A stretch of 64,000 bases of DNA from Charina bottae (lineage: Eukaryota > Chordata > Lepidosauria > Squamata > Charinaidae), in the NCBI GenBank assembly GCA_023362775.1, contig JALMGJ010000062.1, forward strand, positions 767,501 through 831,500. The letters are read 5' to 3'. The notes under the pieces were generated by a model. It saw only the letters and a list, made by a program, of their open reading frames with translations, searched no databases and was not told the DNA's origin. A program made the translations under genes and the position numbers. Shown one piece after another: positions 58,295 through 64,000 of this stretch (its first letter is position 1; each line of letters starts with the position of its first letter).

Positions 58295-58616
58295 CCAGCA
58301 GGACAGGCTTAAGGAAGTTGGGATGTTCAGTCTGGAGAAGCCATGTTCAAGTGCATGAAAGAGGGCCATAGAGAAGATGGTGGAGAACCAAACAGTCACT
58401 CATGCCCTTGTCATCTCCCATATAGACTACTGCAATGTGCTCTACATGGGGCTAACCTTGAAGAGTATCTGGAAGCTTCAGCTGGTCCAGAATGCGGCTG
58501 CACGGGTAGTTCTGGGTGCTATAAGATCAGCACATGTAACACATGTCTATGAAGGTTCTCAGTCATCCAGGTGGAATTGTCTGTAGCTTGAATCATGTCA
58601 ACTGGATTTCTATTTT

Positions 58617-58665
58617 CTCAGTGGAAACGTTTCGCTCCTTATCCAAGGAGCTTCTTCAGTCTGAG
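58617..58665 (-). ncRNA. Hammerhead ribozyme-like motif, left arm
   Basis: Read on the minus strand: CTGAAGA (58653-58659), a 7-bp stem II GCTCCTT/AAGGAGC with a short loop, GAAAC, GTT, and a stem I pairing CTCA-GA with TC-CAC-TGAG. The core is complete. The triplet GTT is allowed by the NUH rule but is usually weaker than GTC. Confidence 0.65.
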
Positions 58666-58680
58666 CAAAGTTGGTAAGGG

Positions 58681-58827
58681 AACCACCTATCTTCTCTGTC
58701 TAAAATGTGAACATTAATGTCCTCAAATATCCTTTTGAGGACATTAATTAATATTAAAGGATATTAATTAATAATATCCTTTTGAGGACATTAATGTTCA
58801 CATTTTAGACAGAGAAGATAGGTGGTT
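58681..58827. repeat. Perfect 47-bp inverted repeat
   Basis: Arms 58681-58727 and 58781-58827 are exact reverse complements around a 53-bp AT-rich spacer that is itself partly palindromic. Confidence 0.97.
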
Positions 58828-59110
58828 TGAGAGAGGGGTCAAGGAACCCATTTATGCCAACTTGGAAAATCCTTCCTTGAATAGAGGTGGGGGCCTCAGG
58901 CACAATCTTTCCCCCATCTTCCTCCCTGCTTTGTCTTCTGTGCCTAGGAAGATTAAGACCATTTCACAAGCTCAACAGCAGCATGGTGATCTTAACGATC
59001 CTCCTTTAGATAATAAAAGGACTTAAAATACATCTCAATATAACCATGACCCCAGGTGTAAGGTCACACAGCTACCTAGAAACATATTTAGGATTCCCTT
59101 ACCAACTTTG

Positions 59111-59159
59111 CTCAGACGGAAGAAGCTCCTTGGATAAGGAGCGAAACGTTTCCACTGAG
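59111..59159 (+). ncRNA. Hammerhead-like motif, right arm, core mutated
   Basis: Same fold as the left-arm motif, but core box 1 is CGGAAGA (59117-59123): the invariant U4 position is G, so it is expected to be inactive. Confidence 0.6.
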
Positions 59160-59762
59160 AAAATAGAAATCCAGTTGACATGATTCAAGCTACAGACACA
59201 TGTAACACCGCTGCTCCGTGAGCTGCATTGGGTACCAGTCTGCTTCCAGGTCCAATTCAAGGTGTTGGTTATGACCTTTAAAGCCCTACATGGCATGGGG
59301 CCAGGCTACCTGAGGGACCGTCTCATCCAGACCACATCTACCCGCCCCACCCGGTCATGCAGGGAGGGCATGCTGCGGACCCCATCAATAAAAGAATTTC
59401 ATCTAGCGGGGTCCAGGAGGCGTCCTTCTCTGCGATAGCACCCACCCTGTGGAATATCTTGCCCCCAGAGGTGAGGCGGGCGCCCTCGCTCCTGGCCTTC
59501 AGGAAGTCTTTAAAGACCTGGTTCTGCTGCCTTGCTTGGGACAAAGGAAGTAATAGTTCCTCCTGGGGGTGGTTAGCTTAGTGGTGTCCTCCTTTTAAGA
59601 TCTCACCATCATCTGGATTTTTTCTATTTATTATTATATTGTATTTTAAGATGTATAGCTTTTAAATTTCAATATTATTATTGTAAACCGCCCAGATTCT
59701 ACTGCTGTAGAGATGGGCGGTGATAAATTTGACTAATAAATAAATAAATAAACAAACAAACA

Positions 59763-61305
59763 AACAAATAAATAAATAAACCCTTCTCCATTCTCACAGA
59801 AACTGAGACCAGGAATAACAGTTATAAGTTGCAGCTACCCAAACTCCATTTAAATATAAGGAAAAACATCCCAATGTTAACATCTGTTCAACCGTTGAAG
59901 AGTCTACCTATGGAGGTTGTGGAGTCTCCAACTCTGGAGAACCACCTCTCCAGGATGGCTCCACTGGTTTTTCTGCACCACTCCACCGTTGTGATTCTAT
60001 GATTTCATGGGAGTAGGGGATCAACGAAGAGGAGACCTGTCTTTGTTGAATCAACTTGCCAGATTGACTTGGAAATCTGACTCAAGGGAATTGAGTCTCC
60101 AGGCCAAAGACCCCCTTCTCCGAATGCACTCAAAGTTATAACATTCGCTTGTTGCAATTCACTGGATTCCTTCTGCCATGTTGATGGTACGCCCACATCT
60201 CAGGACAATGTCTACTATGGCAATGGAATATCAAGTTGGTTCATGTGAGATCCAGATGGCTGTATGCACATTGCCTTTACCCTCAGCACAAGACCAATTT
60301 TGATTTTCCTTCTGCAACAGAAGAACTATCCTGTAGTTGCTACTCAGGACTAACTAAGTCTCCTGCTGCTGGAAGTGAATTGCTGCTCGGCAAATCATCT
60401 CCTCTTCGGATGCTGTCCTTGGTGGAAAAGCTCTCAACCATCTGTTGACTGTGATTTGCATTCTGTCCAATGTCATACCCAGCTGTAAATCCTCAGTGAC
60501 GTCCACCAGCTCCGGTTTTCAATGCAAAGACAACCCAGGGTTGGAAACATTTCAAAAAGAGTCAAGTGCAACCATTTCAAAAGAACAGGAGAAACTTGGG
60601 CGAGGCGCTCGCGTTCGTGAGTTTCTGCTGGGCGGGCGGGCGGCCCCTGGGGACAATTCTTGTTCTCCCGTTGAGAACGAAAGGATGTCACAGAGGATCC
60701 CACGAGAGGCATCAAGCGTGACCTAGTTAGCAAATTGAGAGCATACAAAACCACGCCACTCATCCGGGTGTCATAAATATCCCTGGCTGCTATCATCAAA
60801 CCGCCCCTTATGAACACTAGGGCGGATCTGCTCTGCGCTGCTCACTTTCCACCGGCCGAGAGTTACGCAGATGCGTGCGCACGGCTGCGTTTGTGCTAGA
60901 TGAAGCGAGGGAGTTCTTTGAAGGAGATCCACCCAAGGAGGACAGCAAGTTTCTGAGAAAGCCCCAAACCTGCAGTCTTTAAGGAGAAATAAATCAAACA
61001 GCGAAGAAGCTGCAGCAAAACACCTGGCCTGGCCCCCACTGAGAAGCAGGGCCATCGTGGCACCAGCTGCAGAAGAGATGGGAAGAACAATTCCCATTCA
61101 AAGTTCAAATCCGTGCCTGCCACTGGGGGAAGTGAACTATCAAGGAAGAAGATCTCTGAAGATCTCTGGAAGTTCCTCACTTAAATCCAGAACTTGGGGA
61201 GAGGGAGGTGTCCTAAAGGAAGACACCCACCACTTTGATCCTCCCTTGTAAGATGTAGCTGAAGAGGGAAATCTTTGTGGGCAGGGGTGGTTGGATCAGA
61301 CCCGC
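59763..61305. other. Downstream stretch without recognised features
   Basis: No exon, RNA gene or named repeat recognised. Confidence 0.4.
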
Positions 61306-61620
61306 TTCATAGAATCATAGAATCATGGAATCATAGAATCATGGAATCACAGAATCACGGAATCACAGAATCACAGAATCATAGAATCTCAGTCATAGAA
61401 TCATGGAATCATAGAATCATGGAATCACGGAATCACAGAATCACAGAATCACAGAATCATAGAATCTCAGTCATAGAATCATGGAATCACGGAATCACAG
61501 AATCACAGAATCATAGAATCTCAGTCATAGAATCATAGAATCATAGAATCAGAATCATAGAGTCATAGGGTTGGAAGGGACCTTGGAGGACTTCTAGTCC
61601 AGCCCCCTGCCCAAGGCAGA
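61306..61620 (-). mobile_element. CR1 LINE 3' end with expanded octamer tail
   Basis: About 30 octamers of the AATCATAG/AATCACAG/AATCATGG type precede GGGTTGGAAGGGACCTTGGA and CTAGTCCAGCCCCCTGCCC. CR1 normally ends in two or three such octamers. AATCTCAGTCATAG interrupts at three places, showing block duplication. Confidence 0.9.
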
Positions 61621-63403
61621 GCAATCCCTTTCCAACCTTAAAAACAAACGATAAACATGTTTGAAAGGCCTGAATTGACCCAACGGATTCAGCCTGATTC
61701 GTCACATTGATTCGATGCGGTGAATTGATCCAAATCAACGCAGGGCGTCAATTCTTCGCCCAGTCCTAAAACAAAAGCATAGGAGCTAAAAATGAGCTAG
61801 CCCAAAGCAATTCCCCATAAAACCCATCAAATCCAGGCTTTTCTAACCGGTGGGAATGTTCTGAGCTGCTCCGTCCCGTAACCTAGGGATCAATGAATGC
61901 AAAGTTGTCCTTATTTCTGGCGCTGTGTTTTGTAAGGTATTGTTATCTGGGGACTTTTTAAACCTGATTTTCTTAAATAGATGTCAGCCCAATAAGGTAG
62001 ACCAGACGGAGAAACAGACACAGCATAGACCTAAGGCTACTTTGATTAGAACAAATATAGTAACAGAATCTTGCAAGTCTGAACGTGCTTCCCTTCCTCC
62101 TTCTTTTATCTTCGTGTGAAATGGGGATGGGGGACTGTCCGAGTTCTTTTTGTAAACAACTTTCTCAGTATGGGCTCAAGCCTTTTGTTATCTGACCTTG
62201 GCAACGGATCTTCCCTCTGTCCTTCAAGGCCATCCTCTCTATTCACTACAATAGAGTACGTGAGCAGCATAGAAGCCGTGCAAATATATAAATAATTCCA
62301 CCAGTTGTGCTTCTTGGAAATGGCAGATTTGGAACTCTTTCGAGTCACGTGCATTTCCCGGTGGCTAGATGGACACTTCCCTGCTGTTGTCCTGGCAAGA
62401 AAATGGAAGTGATTTCCTTGTGGTCTCCTTTCCAAACACTAACAAGATTCTATCCTGCTTTTTTTTTCTTTTTTGGCAATTTGCTAAGGTCCTCTAGTTG
62501 CAGTCACCTGCTCTGGTTTATTTATATATAGGGTGGTGAAATGAGAGAGGGAATCTAATTTAGGCTTTGCTGAATCATAATTTATTTTGAGACAACACCA
62601 GCACTGGAATGCGGCCAAACTAGTTACTGTTCAAGGCAGTAGACCAAGTCAGATTAATTCTTTCTAGTCGGTTGGCAATTCTAGGCCTCTCTTGCAATAC
62701 GGGAGAAATGGATAGACGTCAGCCTGATACAACCCATTTTTTTACTGGAATGTTGAGGAGCTATAATAATTCATATCCTGTTTTGTTTTGTTTTTTCCTC
62801 TCGACATGGAAAATGCAGTTTGCAAAAAATGCAACATGCAAAACAATTTCATCGCTCCACAGTTTCACGGTCGTCCTGTTTTTCTAGGCACCCGATTAAT
62901 GTTCTCCCCACCAGCCTCTGGAGACACTTTGGGTCCTCCGAAAAGGAGAGGGTGCCAGAAATGATCCAGACTGGGCCAAATAACTATCATCTTTGCCTCC
63001 ACGCCCCAAATAAAAATCTCTGAATGGCAGCGGAGAGTGGGCAGGAAATAATCCCCTTTGATAATAGCTGGGGCGAGATTTGTCTCCTACATAAATACCA
63101 ATTAATGAGGAAAAATGTAATTAAGGCTTCACGTTGGCGTAGGAAACATCTTTGTCATGGCTGCGGATTCTCGGGAGATATACGGATAATGTTGACCTCC
63201 TGTTTTGCAACCATGCAAGTAGGTCTTTTGGGGGTACACCAGCCAAGGAGTTAAGAATCCCCCCCCCTTGGCCTGCAGGGACATATTGAGAATTTGGGGT
63301 GCCAGGAGGCTGCACACGGACAGGGCCAGGAGCGTGACAAAATTGGGTTGAGATGAAAGCATTAGAAATCAGCTAATGTGAAGATTTCCTAGAGCTGAAT
63401 TGA
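61621..63403. other. Downstream stretch, possible conserved block
   Basis: A fragment near 62050-62110 resembles, inverted, the end of the LTR-like repeat at 55220. A repeat-free block at about 63010-63200 (with ACCAATTAATGAGG and ATGTAATTAAGGC) could be regulatory. Confidence 0.3.
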
Positions 63404-63411
63404 CTTATTGG

Positions 63412-63746
63412 TAGGCTGACCATATTTCCTTGAGAGAAAAACGGGACGGGGTCTTATGTAATATTCCGTATTCATGAAAAAGACAGGGGTCCCCGCCCCC
63501 CGGTCCGCGCGATTGGCTCCCGCCTGCAAACCCCGCCCCCCGCCCCTCCTTTGCCGCACGCTGATAGGCTTCCTCTTCTGGGCTGCCTCCAATCGGAAGC
63601 TCCGGCTCGGATCCTCCTTCCGCGCCATTCCCGCCGGGTTTAAAATACAGGACAAAATTGAGATTTTTATGAAAACGACGGGGCGGTTAAAAAATGCTTT
63701 AAAAAACAGGACTGTCCCGTTCAAAACAGGACGTATGGTCAGCCTA
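63412..63746 (-). mobile_element. hAT MITE family 1, second copy
   Basis: The termini TAGGCTGACCATA and TATGGTCAGCCTA have a perfect 8-bp duplication CTTATTGG at 63404-63411 and 63747-63754. The interior is inverted relative to the copy at 22151-22541 and about 56 bp shorter, with one GC-rich subrepeat fewer. Confidence 0.95.
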
Positions 63747-64000
63747 CTTATTGGATCTTGTACACTAAAAGGGACACTTCGAATCTCCATGTGGCTGCGA
63801 ACCCCCGTTCTTGTTTCTGACTGTAGGAGGGGTTGATGTCCACCTATGTGGTTGAGGGACCCCAAGAAGGCTGCATCCCATAATCTTTCTCCAATATTTA
63901 AAAGCAAGGCCTCTTCGGAGTTGAACTCAGAACACCCGTGGAGTTTTCTTGGCAGGATTACCAAAGTGTTTGCCGCTGGGGTGTTTTTTTAGATTCCCAA

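Larger units (their letters stand above)
58543..59196. mobile_element. Composite Penelope-like insertion
   Basis: A 654-bp insertion in the LINE, flanked by the 12-bp duplication CACATGTAACAC at 58531-58542 and 59197-59208. Its ends are 104-bp inverted arms (58579-58682 and 59094-59197), each with a hammerhead-like fold. A second, perfect 47-bp inverted repeat lies inside (58681-58727 and 58781-58827). The assignment to Penelope-like elements rests on the ribozyme-bearing pLTR-type arms; no coding part is left. Confidence 0.75.
58295..59762 (+). mobile_element. L2/CR1-like LINE 3' end, interrupted
   Basis: The LINE reads GACTACTGCAATGTGCTCTA and LQLVQNAAARV-type coding before the break at 58542. 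It resumes at 59209 with LRELHW-type coding and then APTLWNILPPEVRRAPSLLA, a C-terminal pattern of this LINE group. The tail is GTAAACCGCCCAGATTC, GGGCGG and (TAAA)n/(CAAA)n. The first 85 bp may be a separate CR1 fragment. Confidence 0.8.

Noticed and set aside
61275..61538. 87-codon repetitive frame (NHRI-type repeats)
   Set aside because: It is the octamer tail of a CR1 element read in frame.

Overview
This is vertebrate nuclear DNA, most likely from a squamate reptile (lizard or snake). Seven copies of a tRNA-headed SINE with a BovB-type 3' tail (the Sauria SINE design) are present. They sit with BovB-like and CR1/L2-like LINE ends, Penelope-like elements, hAT and Tc1/mariner-or-pogo-type miniature transposons, and many long microsatellites. 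I cannot name the species.

One host gene is present, on the + strand: AJAP1 (adherens junctions-associated protein 1, shrew-1). Four coding exons can be placed with matching splice phases: 8369-9105 (most of the extracellular part), 46310-46397 (transmembrane segment), 51845-52087 (cytoplasmic tail) and 53726-53798 (C-terminus and stop). The first coding exon, supplying about 16 residues, must lie upstream. A strong splice donor 57 nt after the stop suggests a further 3' UTR exon downstream. The spliced frame is open for 381 codons including the stop. The rest of the window is AJAP1 intron or flanking sequence.

Layout. 1-8368: upstream intron, with one SINE and one TIR element. 9106-46309: a 37-kb intron. 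It holds LINE tails, a CCTTCC/CATCTCC satellite field containing a 442-bp segment duplicated in tandem (13.99-16.82 kb), and an indel-free 50-bp x 47 minisatellite (18.78-21.16 kb). It also holds a hAT MITE inside a CR1 fragment, LTR-like repeats, a 400-bp purine-rich pentamer field, and a 5'-truncated Penelope-like element with an open GIY-YIG endonuclease frame. 46398-53725: two shorter introns with SINEs, a BovB relic and a GC-rich hAT MITE. 53856-64000: downstream sequence with tandem LTR-like repeats, a composite Penelope-like insertion nested in an L2-like LINE, an expanded CR1 tail and a second copy of the first hAT family.

The most interesting signals are three hammerhead-ribozyme-like folds (39175-39226 +, 58617-58665 -, 59111-59159 +) belonging to two different Penelope-like families. 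In each, the catalytic boxes, a stem II hairpin and an asymmetrically bulged stem I can be drawn by hand. In the first, a TATA box lies 29 nt upstream of the fold and the stop codon of the endonuclease frame lies inside the ribozyme core. Everything here is from reading the sequence; no searches or folding programs were run.
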